Notes: a model not told the origin generated them from the letters alone. A DNA stretch of 64,000 nt from Artemisia argyi (GCA_030686995.1 CM060698.1:140139106-140203105), one strand, 5' to 3'; positions 35,110 to 48,900 are shown, numbered from the stretch's first letter. Translations and numbers: made by a program.

Positions 35110-37362
35110 GGGAATGCCCCAGGCACGTTTCAACGGTGCATGATGGCCATTTTCTCCGATATAATTGGAAAAACCATGGAAGTGTTCATGGACGACTTCT
35201 CCGTCTATGGAAATTCTTTCGACTCTTGCCTCTCCCATTTAGAGAATATGCTGAAACGGTGTGAAAGCACCAACTTGGTTCTAAATTGGAAGAAGAGCCA
35301 CTTCATGGTTAAAGAGGGCATAGTCCTCGGCCATAAGATCTCAAAATCTGGGATTGAGGTAGATCGAGCAAAAGTCGATGTTATTGCTAAGCTACCTCAT
35401 CCTAAGACCGTCAAAGGAATCCGAAGTTTCCTTGGTCATGCTGGCTTTTACCGACGTTTCATACAAGACTTCTCGAAAATTGCCCGGCCTCTGACCCACC
35501 TTTTAGAAAAAGATGCTCCGTTTAACTTCACAATTGAATGCGTCGATGCATTTAATGTTTTAAAGAAGAAGTTAACGGAGGCACCAATCTTAGTTGCCCC
35601 CGATTGGGACTTACCTTTTGAGCTAATGTGCGATGCTAGCGATTATGCCATTGGTGCAGTTCTGGGGCAACGTAAGAATAAGTACTTTCAACCTATACAC
35701 TATGCAAGTAAGACCATGAATGACGCCCAACATCACTACACAACTACCGAAAAAGAGATGTTAGCGGTTGTCTATGCTTTTGAAAAATTCAGAACTTATT
35801 TGCTACTTAAGAAATGCATAGTGTATACAGACCATTCAGCCTTGAAATACCTAATGGCAAAGCAAGATGCTAAGCCACGTTTAATGCGGTGGGTTCTTTT
35901 GCTCCAAGAATTTAATGTCGAAATACGAGACAAAAAAGGAGTTGAGAACCTTGCTGCAGATCACCTTTCACGACTTGAGAACCCCCATCAAAGTGTTCTC
36001 GAGAACAAGGAAATTAACGATGCTTTTCCTCTCGAGACACTTGGGAGTGTGACTAAACTTGACCAAAGTACCCCATGGTTCGCCGATTTTGCGAATTACC
36101 ATGCGGGGAACTTCATTAAACAAGGGATGTCGTCCCAACAAAAGAAGAAATTCTTTAAAGATGTCCAACATTATTTTTGGGACGACCCCTATTTGTTCAA
36201 AGTCTGTGCGGATCAAGTGATCCGGCGGTGTGTTCACGGTACGGATGCCGTTGAAATACTTAAGGCATGCCATAGTGGACCCACGGGGGGACATCATGGT
36301 GCCAACTTCACCGCAAAGAAAGTGTTCGATTCCGGCTTCTATTGGCCGACGATATATCGGGATGCCCATGAATTGGTGAAAACATGTGATTCTTGCCAAC
36401 GTCAAGGGAAAATCTCTCAAAAAGATGAAATGCCGCAAAATGCGATTCAAGTTTGTGAGATTTTTGACGTTTGGGGCATCGATTTCATGGGTCCATTCCC
36501 GTCATCAGGAGGAAATAAGTATATTCTCGTGGCCGTCGATTACTTGTCCAAATGGGTTGAAGCGAAGGCGCTCCCCACTAATGACGCCCGAGTAGTTGTG
36601 AAATTCTTAAAAAGTCTCTTTGCCCGATTTGGTACACCTCGAGCCATTATAAGTGATCGTGGGACCCATTTTTGCAATGACCAATTCGCTAAAGTTATGC
36701 TTAAATATGGTGTCACACATCGTCTTTCCACGGCTTATCATCCACAAACGAGTGGTCAAGTGGAGGTGTCCAATCGTGGCCTCAAAAGGATATTAGAAAG
36801 GACCGTAGGTGAGCACCGTGCCTCTTGGGCCGACAAATTAGACGATGCTTTATGGGCTTTCCGGACCGCTTACAAAACCCCAATCGGGTGTACTCCATAT
36901 AAGTTGGTTTACGGGAAAGCTTGTCATTTGCCCATCGAACTTGAGCACAAGGCCTACTGGGCCTTAAAACATGCAAATTTTGACTTAAAAACCGCGGGTG
37001 ATCACCGAAAAGTTCAATTGAATGAGTTAGTCGAGCTCCGTGATCAAGCTTACTAGAATTCTTTGATTTATAAAGAGAAAACAAAAAGACTTCATGATGC
37101 CAAGATCAAAGACCGCGTTTTTAACGTTGGTGATCAAGTGCTTCTTTTTAACTCTCGGTTAAAGATTTTCTCGGGTAAGCTTAAAACCCGTTGGTCTGGA
37201 CCATTCACCATAACACAAGTATTCCCTTATGGAACTATCGAGTTGGCTCAACTTGATGGTCCCAACTTTAAGGTGAATGGTCACCGTTTGAAACACTATT
37301 TCGGAGGGGACGTACCAACCTTGGTAGTCCCGGATCTCCAAACTTTCCCCAAGGACGAATGA
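35110..37362 (+). pseudogene. Athila-type pol fragment (RT-RNaseH-integrase)
   Basis: The frame begins with [16 protein letters not shown], inside RT. The catalytic box is FMDD, followed by the GHAGFYRRF region. RNase H has [31 protein letters not shown] and YTDHSAL. Integrase has an HHCC zinc-binding segment ending CDSCQRQG and a DDE core in [15 protein letters not shown] and GQVEVSN, with a basic C-terminus. A TAG at 37054-37056 interrupts the integrase C-terminus after DQAY; the same frame continues to the natural stop at 37362, and GAG to TAG explains it. The ATG at 35080 is not the native start; codons before about 35110 belong to the junction. Confidence 0.9.
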
Positions 37363-39839
37363 ATTCGGGGATCGAGTCAAGCTACGTGACTCGGAAATCA
37401 AAAACAAAGCGCTTCGTGGGAGGCACCCCATGCTTATCCAATTTCATCTTCTTAATTTTCTTATTTCTAATAAATAACGTGAAGAGGGGGTACCTCTTCC
37501 AATCTCGTGTTTCGTGGTTGTTTGTGATGATTGTCCAGGATTGTCCCCGATTTATGATGACTCTCGTGCTCGTGGTTTTGTCTTTCTCTCCACTCGAGTC
37601 TCATTCATCGTTGCTATTGAAAATCCAAATATCCGAAAATCTTATCGACTAACGTTTTCTTTGGCATACTTAATAAACGGCCCTAGATATATGTTAGGAT
37701 TACCTTTGCCCGTAAAACATTGAGGACAATGTTTCATTCTAGTCCTGGGGGGGGGGGGGGGGTGAATCTTCGATTCGATTTTGACCTTGCAGTTTTCACC
37801 ATGTCATGTACTCTCGTAACTCCGTTTTTCCACCAAAAAAAACCAAAAAAATTGAAAAATTTGAAAATTTCAAAAATTTTGAAGAAAAGTGAATGAAAAA
37901 GTCATGAAAAAGCACAAAAAAATGAGAAAAAGTTGAAAAAGTTGTGCAAAAATATAATAAAAGTATGAATAAGTGATTTGACACCTTGTTGACTTTCTTG
38001 CTGGCGAGAGTAGGAATAAATATTTTGACTTGACCGGGCGTGTTGAGCCCTAGCTTGTTCCCTTAACCAATGATAATCACATAAGTTTGTGCTAGTCTTG
38101 TACACTAGGAGCTACTCTTTTGTCGGCTCCCGTACTTGGCTTTATACATGCACGACTTGAAAAGCTTTCGCTAGTCTTTTACATTAGGAGCTACTAAACG
38201 CGAATTCTTTCCAAGAGTTTGCAAGTTCCCGTATTTGACTTTATATATGCGTGGCTGATTATTGGCTAAGCATCTGCTAATCTCATTATTTGAGGTCTTA
38301 AATTTGCAGAGAACGAGAAATGATAGAGTTTATTTACAAGTTTAATGCTAAACGTGGAGTAGTGGTTCTCTTTAGAGCTCATAAGAGGTACTCGTGGCTT
38401 TTTACTCTCATCAGATACGTCACCAATATATATAATAGATGTTCTAGGTTAATTAGTGGTATTTAGGTTTGAATAATACTTAGGTGGTGTTTGTTTGTTA
38501 AGAGGGTCTGAATCTGAATCTGAACCGCACATCTGAATCTGAATCTGATGCGTAAATGTCTGAATCTGACCGCATCTGAACGGGAAAAAAAAACTCATGT
38601 TTGAACCGCACATTTGCTTGCTCGTACTATTTTTTTTTTGGTTTTTATTTGTGTCAGCAAGAGGCAACAAGACGCATTCAGACACCTCTCTCAAGTCTAA
38701 ACCATTAAGATCTTACTGCATCTGAACGCGTCTGAACGGAAAAAAAAAAACAAACGGTCTGAACGACCAAATGTCTGACCGATTCAGACATTTCGGCCAT
38801 TCAGAGCCTGTTAAGAGGCAAAAAGAAAAAATCAAACACAGCCTTAGTTATTTGTTTTCTTAAGAGAATTTTTGCTTTAGAAGTTGGGTACATATCAAGG
38901 AACACCAAAAAATAAGAGCCAAAAAGTGAAAAATCAAAAGTCAAAAGTTGATTATGCATGTGGTTTTGGAGCTACCCTATAAGCTTCCATTGATGTTGAG
39001 AAAAAAGTCAAGAAAAGAAAAAAAAAAAAAAATGAAAAATATGAGAAAAGTGAAAAAAGTGAGAAATGAAAAAAATGAAAGATGTAGTATTGTTGAATAA
39101 GAGCTATGTATGTATCAATAAGTTGTTGGCGCGTGAGGTGCATGTGATACGTGATTAGTAATCAGTCACATGAGGTGCACATGATCGTACTCCGCAACTT
39201 ATATTTATGATATTGTATGTACCCCAAATTCCTTGATGTGGACCGAATTTCTATTGCAGTGGTTCTTAAGAGAAAATGAGTAACTATTTATCGTTTTAAC
39301 TTAGGTGTCACTATCGGACTAAAAATTATTGAAACGAGAAAATATGAAGTGATTCATTTCTCAACAAAAATAAAATAATGAGATACAAAAACTTAGGACA
39401 TGGGAGTAAGGAGTATCCACGAGTAACTTTTATGAGTAGTGTTAGCATTAAATTTGTAGATAAGCTGTGATCTCGTTTTTACGCTTAGTTTGGGAGCTCG
39501 TGAAAAATCAAGGATGACGATTTTTATCCGAATGGTCACTTCGTAAATAAGAAGTGTTTCTACTCGTAGACCATAAAAATTATTGCAAAAATAATGAAAG
39601 TTCAACAAACCGTCACAAGTATGAAGTGTGAAAAGTCCAAAAATAGAATAAAGTGGAATAAAGGAATAAATTTTGGAAAACGGAGCGTTTTCGGGATTAA
39701 ATGATTTTATGACTTCTTTCGAACCTCCTTGCTACTTTACAAAGTTAGTAGAAAAGAGTTATGAAATTATTTATCTCGTGAGCGTGAGTTGATCACATTG
39801 CGTGAGGACACGGCAATACTTTAGTCCGGGGGATTTTGG
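37363..39839 (+). other. 3' non-coding region of the Athila-type element
   Basis: There is no env-like ORF. It contains the 15-G run at 37746-37760, stretches of repeated GAAAAA/AAAGTG, a MITE at 38481-38847, and a purine-rich tract TAGTCCGGGGGATTTTGG just before the LTR at 39840, which is the likely polypurine tract. Confidence 0.65.
38481..38847. mobile_element. MITE with CTGAAT repeats
   Basis: Imperfect inverted ends (TTAGGTGGTGTTTG and CAAACACAGCCTTA) enclose a sequence dominated by TCTGAA/TTCAGA motifs in both orientations. It is inserted in the 3' region of the Athila-type element. Confidence 0.5.
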
Positions 39840-42800
39840 TGAGTGCTTATTCACTCACCTTTTCTTAGCCAAAATTGGACCAAATAAACCAAAAACTAAC
39901 CAATAATGCCAAAGAAAGTGTGTTTTTGTGTTCGTGAATGTGCAGGAACGGATATTTAAGAAAAGACGAAAAATCACGAGAAAATGACAAAACGGGCACG
40001 AGATTTGGAAAAGTGAATAAAGCCGGAGCCGGGGAAGCTAGTGGTTAAAGTGAAGTTCATATGGTCAAATGAAGTCCTCAAAGTTTCAAGAATTACATAA
40101 GTGACCCAGGAATGAAGTTTGAAGAAATGACACGTTTAGTCCTTCAACTTTCATGAATGTGCAAATTTGGTCCTTATGAAGAACACTTTGGAAGTTTGGC
40201 AACTCAGGCCCTCCAAGTATCCAAGAAATATCACAATGAGCCCTTGGAAGTATTTTTATGAAGAATGGCAGAAAAGGTCCTTGCAATTACAGAATGTACA
40301 ACTTTGGTCCCTTTGGTTTTGATACTACTACAACCGGATCCAATCACACCTTTAATCCAATAACAATAACACAAACAGCCCAAATCCAATATTAAATCAC
40401 AAGCCCAACACACCCTTTCTTTCACCACTACCCGATCCAATCCTACACCCTACCCGGCCCACGGTTCAAAGAATCATAAAAAAATCACCCACACACTCAC
40501 CGCCCTTTTTCACTGTTTATCTCCCTCACCTTTTAACCTCGTACCAAACAATTATTACCTCGTACCTATCCACAAAACATACCTCGTAGTAGGAATCATT
40601 CTAGAAGGCTGACAACGTGTCAGAGTTGGTGTCATTCCCTCCACCGTGGCAAATTGAAGACCTCTGATTGGCCAATTGGACGTGGATGAAGATAGGCCTT
40701 ATCATTTTGGATTAGATAAGGTGGGATGACTCAGATACAGATGGAATTGAAGATTTGTGGCTCATAATCCTCTTCTGGATCCTTCCAAACCCTAGACCTC
40801 ACCTCTCCAAGCTCCCCTATATAAACCCCCCTCCATTTCACCATTGAGTAGTAGGTTTTTAATTAGAGTTACTCTGCCAAATTTTGTTTAGCCTATGTAA
40901 TTTAGTATAGCTTATGTAATCTTTCCTTTTAAAGTTTAATAAAAGTTTTTAATCTTCTTTAAATTCAGCTTATTATCGTCCTTATTTTAGCTTATTTCTG
41001 CTTCTATTTATTTCTTTTCCTGTCAAACTTTATTTCAAGTTGATACCTTTATGAAGTCTATATAGTTTTACAATCATTTACAAAAAAGATAAAAAGAAAA
41101 AAAAAATCAGAAAATAATAAAAAAAATAAAAAAAAATATATATATATACTAGTATAACAGCTCATCATAGAGCTTATTTTCTTTTTCAACATCTACTAGA
41201 GCTCTGTAGCTTGCTAGTAGATGTGGTTTGGTCTTTTGGTACAAGTCAGCAAAGTTAAGAACTTTTGGTTCACAAATGATGATGAGGTGTTGTGGATAAG
41301 CTGAGACAGAAAGCCATTGAACTCAGCCTATCATAAAGATAGGCTTGCATAGTGAATCCCCCTCTATTTTGAGCTGAGGGGGAAGCTGAGTTGTAAGTTC
41401 ATCCTATTTTTTTATCTTGTAGCATTTTAGTAGAAATAATCTAGGGTAGTTGCTCATTTGTGTTTCTAGCTGTCTAATTCATAGTGTAATAGCTTTTATA
41501 GTTGTTATTCAGTATGTGTAATGTTATCTGTGCTCAAAAGTGGTATGTCATAAGCTAAAAATAAGTTTTATAGTTTATAATATCTGTTAAAGGGGTGTTT
41601 GGATTTATGCTTTATGCTGAGTACTTGTTGTTTATGGTAGCTAATATTAGTTCATACAGTCTGCAATGGATACTATTAGTCTAGTTTAGTCATAATAATA
41701 ACAAGTTGTGTAGTAAAAAGTCAAAATGAGGATTCTCTTAGCTTAACTGTTAGCTTAAAATATAATACAGTTAGTGAATTAGTTAGGGTAGTTGCAAATT
41801 AGAATACTATAGCTTAATACATCTTAATAATAGCTTACTGTTACATAAAATAGTAGTAATCAGTAATCAAAATTGGATTTGGTCAAAGTCATTTTGCACA
41901 TAAAAAGTCAATCAAGTTTGAACTCAGCTTTTTGGTCTAAAGTTTATGAGCTTCTGTAGCATTCAAAATTGATTGGAAATCCTTTTGGTTGGTGGTTTTG
42001 GAAAGCTCAGTACTAAAATTTCACACATCAAAAAGAAATTTCACCTTTGGAATCCATTTGCTTATCTAAAAAGTCAGTTGAAGTTGACTGATTGGGACAA
42101 TCTATGCCCTGCACCACAGGGTTGGATCAGATTTCTTGGGTAATTTTAGGCTATCTAATTGGATCTAGGGTCTGTTTTAAAGATTGTTTTGTGTTCTCAG
42201 GTTGCTAGTAGAGGTTTTGCCCCCATAAGTTTGAACTCATTAGCTTATTTGCACTGCTTATTGATCTCATCTAGTTGGTAGGATTTAGCTATTATCTGTT
42301 TTTAAAGTGGGCTGCAATTGCTTATTGTAGATCTCTAGTTGAGTTTACTGATTGTTCTGAGCATAATATAGCTTATAGTACTTGTTTCAATTGATAGTTT
42401 GCTTAGTGCTTATCTGCTAGTGCTTATTACTCATCATAGTGCTTATTGAGTCATTTTGTGTGCTTATTTGAGTTCCTGTGCATCTAAAGCTCTGATTTCT
42501 GTTTCTATAAGCTCACTTGAGTATAATAAGTAATTGGTGAAAGTTTGGTCAACTCTTGGTCAAAAGTGCTTATTAATAAGCACTTAAATAAGCTGTTTTT
42601 AAGCTAATAAGCACTTACAGTGTTTATTTTTCATTTTTTCTATTTTTCCTAGATTCAAAATAATATTTTAGATTTTCCCAGAAATTTTCATATTTTTCTG
42701 AGCTATTTTGCTATTTTTCTTAATTAATTTTCATTTTTAATCATTATTTAATACTTTTTAATCATTAGAAAATCCAAAAAAAAAAAAAATCAGAAAAACT

Positions 42801-43346
42801 CCAGAAAAATCCAAAAATATTTTATAAAATAGTTTTCATTTATTTTAGAATTTTAGAAATTAAATTTGCATTTTTCTCACTTTATTTACATTTTCTTTTA
42901 ATTATTAAATAGTTTAATTAGTTTTTAATTCATAAAAAAAATTATTAAAAAGTCTAAAAAAAATATATTTTTATTTTTCTTAAAATTTTCTTTTATCAAT
43001 TTTAACTTTTTAAAATTATTTTGAAGTCCGTAGGATTAGCATAGCTTAAAACTCGCGTTTTATTTTGCACGTTACGTTAACAATCGCGCGTGCATTCCCG
43101 TTTTTGCGTTTTAGACTTTGGTGCATTACTTGCTTGTACTCTTTGCATGATTCTTGATTGTTAGTTGCTACTTGAATTATTTGATCACTATTTGCCTTTT
43201 TCACCACTTTTCAAATCACGATTACACGGATCAATATTCTTGATTCCATTCACACCTTCACTTGGAAACGACTCGGGTGATTCGTATTTCTTGCGGATCA
43301 CTTCGATACTATACTACTATTATATATAATTGGTTTGCACGAATCA
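39840..43346 (+). repeat. 3' LTR of the Athila-type element (about 3.5 kb)
   Basis: It starts TGAGTGCTTATTCACTCACC directly after the purine tract and probably ends TTTGCACGAATCA at 43346. The first 22 bases form a hairpin (GGTGAGTG with CACTCACC at 39838-39859). A TATA box (CTATATAAAC) at 40818-40825 marks the promoter. 41000-43300 is AT-rich and non-coding. The right border is inferred from the Athila-like TCA end and could be off. Confidence 0.65.
40818..40825 (+). promoter_or_regulatory. TATA box in the Athila-type LTR
   Basis: TATATAAA lies in a C-rich context (CCCCTATATAAACCCCCC), typical of plant LTR core promoters. Confidence 0.65.
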
Positions 43347-43353
43347 GTGGTTA

Positions 43354-44592
43354 GAGACGGAGCCATGAATTTACGTTAAAGGGGGTTGTAAGTAATTTGT
43401 ATAACAACATATAATTCATAGGTCGGTTACTTTATCGGTTCATTGGTTCATCAGCAACTTGATTGACTTTTAACACATTTTATTTAACACATTTGAAATT
43501 ACAAACCGTTCATCAACAACTTTAAATCGTTAATAAAATACTAATGATCTTCTTATTACATCAACAAATTTTACATAAGCAGTTAAACACTCTAAATTAA
43601 CTAGATATAATGCTTTGGTAATTATTTTTGCATTAGGGAATTGATTTGCGCACTTAATTTATTGATGGGCACACTTCACAGTACAAGCAGATAAAGCACA
43701 GTATGAGTTTTGTACAACTAACTGAAGCATGTAAAAGAGTGTCTCAATAAATAATAGGAGTGTGCAAATCACTAGCCTTTGCATTATGTTAAATAACAAA
43801 ATAAAACAACTAGTTCAAGTAGTAAGTAATAAAGAATGAACTAGAAAGCAAACAATGAAAATCAAGTTTCACTTTCCCAAGCAATATGACAAAAAACTCT
43901 CAGTACGTGTATTCTTATTACACCCACGATATGTGTACGATTATTACCACACAAACAATAATATTTAAAACTTTTCTTCCAACCCCACCACATTTACATC
44001 TATCTTCTACCTCACATACTTAAATACTTTTTTTTTCAAACTATTATTTCTCCAACCTTCAAATCTTTTCCTCTACTGTGTTGACGATGGAACTAAGTGT
44101 TTCCTAAATATTTAAAACTATTGAAACACTTACTCGAGAAATTTAGAAAATGAAGGAAATAGGTAAACGGTGGCTTATAGCAGCAACTGCAGATCTGAAG
44201 AGTGTAATGACAGTGTGTGTGTTAAGATATCATAGATATTGGGAGAGGCTAGATTAAAATGTTCATAAAATGATGACCGGAAACCAACCTACACTATGAG
44301 CTAGTTGGACAGTTGGGGGTGGCCGAGCACCTGCTTGCCACCCTACTGGCTCCGCCTCTGGCTGTGGCTGAAACTTATATTATAAGCCGAAAGCTAAAGG
44401 CTTATATTCAGGGGCGGAGCCAGAAGTTTTTGGTCGAGGCGTACACTTTGATAAATTTTAGAAACTACACTATAAATTAGTACATAGGGGGCAAATTACG
44501 AAAAAAGCCAAATATTTTCCGAAATTTACACTACAATTTTTTTCGATAGGGGGCACCTCCCCACTTGTGCCCCACTTTTATCTCCGCCAATG
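43354..44592. mobile_element. two MITE-like blocks with GGCGGAGCC ends
   Basis: Block 1 (43354-44362) has AGAGACGGAGCCATG at the left and CTGGCTCCGCCTCT at the right. Block 2 (44409-44592) has GGGGCGGAGCCAGAAG and, inverted and degraded, TTTTATCTCCGCC. No coding sequence is seen in either. Confidence 0.45.
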
Positions 44593-45503
44593 CTTATATT
44601 TTTATAAAGTTATATGACTAATTAGTTGGAGTTAAAATTTATTCATCTAAAATCATATAAAAATACATCAAACTAAATTTAGATATATTTTCAGCTTTTG
44701 CATGATAATTCATTATATTTTAAAAGATATACAAGTAATTTGACTAGTTATAAACATCCTTAAGCCTCTTTCAACGACCTTAGACTTATGAAAGCTTATA
44801 GCTTATAAAAACTTCTATAAACACATATAAGCATAAACAAAATTTATTTCATAAACTAACTTATTTTAAAAATTTAAGCCTTTACAAGCTTTGCACCAAA
44901 CACAAACACAAACTATATTAGTATAATCATAGAGGCATAGACCACGCATATGTTGCTAGTACTTTCCAACTAAACTACACTTTAATACAATACTTTTAAT
45001 CATGACAACACAACTTAAAATAATAGATAACCCACTAGAAACGAATATCCTTTGCAACTAAACAATTCAAATGAAAGTAAGGCCAATATTGGTAACCAAA
45101 AATATTATGGTCACACCTCTCTCCAATAGTACGCAACAACAATTTGCTAATAAACCGTCTGCAACTACAACTAAAAATATACCACATGAAAACTAATAAA
45201 ATAAAAAAAATACATACACATGAAAAATTCGGTTGCCAGACTAACCATAACTTTAAAAAGGTGAGACGAAGCATCCGATTTGCCTTAAAAAAAAAGAAAA
45301 AAAGAAAAGAAGTAGTAATAAACTATTTGAAAGAAAATATATGTGAATTTAATTTGATTTATTTTTACGTAATTTCACATTAATAAGCTTCAGCTTTAAA
45401 TAATCGTCAAATAACTTTACAAAAATATAAACATCAAATGAAAAGTAAAAATAAGAAAAAAGAAAATTCTTTGAATGGCGGCAAAATTCAACTGAAAATA
45501 ACA
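44593..45503. other. AT-rich upstream region of the receptor kinase gene
   Basis: No gene, RNA or repeat family is recognised. The composition is strongly AT-rich. Confidence 0.5.
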
Positions 45504-45655
45504 AGTCAAACAACACGCTTAAAATAATCAGTCAACAATCATAACTTCATATTATATTCTTCTTCAAACACTATTTAATTATTTAATAATTTAAATATTT
45601 AATCATTTCCACAATCATCATTCTATTCCAGTAACTACCTAACAGAATTAGTCAA
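45504..45655 (+). promoter_or_regulatory. three W-box-like sites upstream of the LysM kinase
   Basis: AGTCAA (TTGACT on the other strand) occurs at 45504, 45530 and 45650. TTGAC(C/T) is the WRKY-factor core. Clustering fits a defence gene, but the motif is short and could be chance. Confidence 0.35.
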
Positions 45656-45964
45656 CGGTTATTTCATTTTCACAATCCATCATATTCAACCTCAAATTAG
45701 GGCTCCAATCAGTACCAATTGCCTGTTATTAACCTTCAATTTCTGTTTTTGAGCTTCAGTTTGTACTAATTTTTGTTATTGAGCTTTTATTTCATAAAAT
45801 CCCCAATTTTGCTGCATCATAGCTCAAATTAGGGCTCAAAATAGTCCCAAAACCCTAATTTATTGTATCAGAACTCAATTAGGGCTCCAATTAGTGTTAT
45901 TGACCTTCAGTTATTCAAATTAGGGTTTCAATTAGTTATATTTGTGTTGTTGGTGAAATTTCAC

Positions 45965-48900
45965 ATGAACAGTACAAAAATATTGTTGTTAATCTGTTTA
46001 TGCTTATTAGTTACGACTGTACGATCTAGATGTGATAAAGGATGTGATTTAGCGTACGGTTCGTATTACGTCGTGTCAGGAGATATGCTTGACACGATTG
46101 CGAGTTATGTGAATACGGATAGTCCTCGTATTTTAATCTATAATCCATCAATACCTAACAAGGATAGTATAACGGCGGGTACACGGATAAATCTTCTGTT
46201 TTCGTGTGATTGTATAAACGGCGAGTTTTTAGGACATGTGTTTAGTTATGGTATTCAGTCGGGGGACACGTATGATTTGGTTGCGAATAGTAGGTATGCG
46301 AATTTGACTACGGCGGCGTGGATTCAGAGGTTTAATAGTTATAACCCAAATATGATTCCGGATACTGCTACGCTTAACGTGACTGTGAATTGTTCTTGTG
46401 GGGATAAGGATATTTCCAAGGAGTATGGTTTGTTTTCGACGTATCCGTTAAGGCCTGGGGAGAGTTTGGGTTCGGTTTCGTCTGCTGCGAATTTAAGTTC
46501 GGATTTGATTAGGAGTTATAATCCGAATGCTGATTTTGATGCAGGGAGTGGATTGGTTTATATTCCTGCACGAGGTTAGTTTTTGGAAATGTTTATTTAT
46601 ATAGTTCTTTTTGGATAGATGGATTTGAGATTACGGCATGTTATTAATGTTGTTTTGTTTTTTATGCTGATGTGTCGCTTTTTCGTAGCTCACAGGGAAG
46701 TTTGTAGTTTATTCTTAGTTTTGTTGCTTATGTATATTCTTGTTTTTGGCATGATATATTATGATCTGTATATGATGTTATTGTGTTATTTGATGATGAT
46801 AAATGGATAAAGTTTATGAAGATGTGAAATGGTAGGATGGTTTAGTGTCACTTCGATGTTTCTTAGAAGGATCCTGAGATGATTATATAAACCGTCAATT
46901 TCAAATTGCTATTTGTAGCAATTCTTAGTTCCCCTGTTTTTCGTCTTTTAGATGTTCTATTCGATAAAGTGATTAGCAGCTAGAATTACAGGGCATTAGT
47001 TTTTTAGTTCTTGTTTTGGCAACCTTTTGTTCTATTCGATTTTTCGGGAATGGTTGTGGGGATACCCCGGTTAGGCCGCGTACACGGTACATCTAAGTCA
47101 AAAATTCACCCTCCACGGGTAACTTAAACAAGAAAAACCTCATTCTTTCGTACGGTTTCATAGAATTTGTAAATTAGTTATATATCATAGAATTGATTTT
47201 GATGCTTTTGTTTTCAAGATTGGGTTATGAATAAAAAACGCACATTTTTTCCTTTCACATTGACAAGGTTCACGTTATGAAGCTTATAAACAATACTCGG
47301 TAGTATCTTTTTTATATTTAATTTTAGTTTTTAATATTTATCAATTTGTATGAAAAAGGAACAAGTTTTTCCCATCGCTTGTTAATTTTTAAGGCCAATA
47401 ATTATCATAACACCGTTTTATATTACAACTAAATGCTTACAGAAACTAAATAGATAAGCATTAACAAACGAGATGATAGGTCTTGTTCTTTCTAATTTTG
47501 CATCTTAAAGTTACAAAAGATGTACTTATTCGGAAGAAAAGTGATTGAATAACTTGTCTCTAGTTAACTGTGGCTTGTTTTCCACTTTAATGCTAGCGAT
47601 CACATGTAAGTTGATGTGTTATAAAGTCTTTTTGTGTTTTTTTTGGCAGATGCAAATGGAAATTATCCACCCATAGAAAGCAGGTATATTCTTTTGAATT
47701 TTGTTTTAAATGGCATGTTATCTGCTGAAAAAGATAACTGATATCATTATTCTAACAAGCGGTTTTCCGATATTTGTTGCAGCAAAGGTGACCTAGCCTT
47801 CACTTTAAATTCGTGCAGAGTGGCCTTATTCCATATTATCTTGAATATAAATGTGAGCTTAAAGTTACCATCTGCTTTTAATTAACCAGGAATATCAGGC
47901 GCAGCCATCGGTGGAATAGTTGTGGGAGTAGTAGCCTTGGTGCTCTTAGTTGCAGGATGCGTATACTATAGATATTACAAAAAGAAGAACGCTGAGGCAA
48001 GTGCGTCGTTATTGAAGAATGCACAAGTTCAACTTATGCAGGCTGGTTCAGGTATTAACAAGTATATGTTTTAAACTTTAATCCAGTATTGACCGAGACC
48101 AAAGGCAACCAGTTGCATTCCTTTCGTAAAAAAGTTCTCTACCTCTTAATTTGGAATTTGATTTATACGTGAACTATATATATTATATAAGTTAATTGCG
48201 TAAGTGCCATTGAAATTTGGGTTGGTTTACATTTCAGTTAGTAACAGAAACAACTAGACTTTTGAAGCGTTCTCATTTATACCGTTACTCCACTTCCTGC
48301 TCTTAGAAAAAGCTAAATTTAGAATACCTTCCAATTTTCTTTTAAAAAGGAAGTTGTCCATGGATGTAAACCAATGCCACTTTACTATCTTCCATAAAGA
48401 GTTTAGAATAGTACTATTCGATAAGGAATTTCGATCAGTCCAGCACGGATTGAAATAGGAGCCGGTTCGATAGGAAGCTTTTGAAAACACAGCGGATAGT
48501 AGTCAGTTCATTTTCTTTGTTTGAAATTTTAAGTCCTCTTTAGTAATTCGTTTCATTCAACAGAATCTTTTATATGTATTGAAACGACTGCTTCTAAAAA
48601 AGTAAGTTCAATGACTAACAGTCTAACATAGAAAGCAGAATCAAATATATAGAGTGCATTCAGGTGAGGTAATTTCATTACACATTATATTAATATACGT
48701 CTGACGGTCTGACTCTGACCACCACCAAATGGCCTAGTGGTAAGGTCCTTGGCTTTCAAACAAGAGGTCAAGGGTTCAAGCCTCAGTATGTGTGTACGTT
48801 GGGCGTGGCCGGGGAAGGGCCGGAAACGGTCTGGGATTAACCTGGTGAGGCCCCGTACATCTGAGTCAAAAGGCTCGCCTTCGCCGGGTAACCTGAACAT

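Larger units (their letters stand above)
35100..43346 (+). mobile_element. Athila-type Ty3/gypsy element, 5'-truncated
   Basis: It comprises the second half of RT, RNase H, integrase, a long 3' non-coding region and a 3' LTR (39840-43346). Gag, protease and the first RT motifs are absent; the left junction at 35100-35113 joins copia sequence. Pol style ([33 protein letters not shown]) is that of Athila/Tat-type non-chromoviruses. A run of 15 G follows pol at about 37746. Confidence 0.85.

Noticed and set aside
35968..36450. minus-strand 160-codon ORF
   Set aside because: It is antisense to the Athila RNase H-integrase region, with no protein motifs.
37746..37760. polypurine tract at the 15-G run
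   Set aside because: No LTR start follows it; the purine tract directly before TGAGTG at 39840 fits better.
45863..45964. N-terminal extension of the LysM kinase
   Set aside because: It would need a TTG start; the ATG at 45965 directly begins a good signal peptide.
46619..46810. small hydrophobic ORF in the first intron of the LysM kinase
   Set aside because: It lies inside the intron, is low-complexity T-rich sequence and has no family features.
48716..48790. functional tRNA gene
   Set aside because: A- and B-box-like sequences are present, but there is no cloverleaf; a 15-bp target duplication and related copies identify a SINE.
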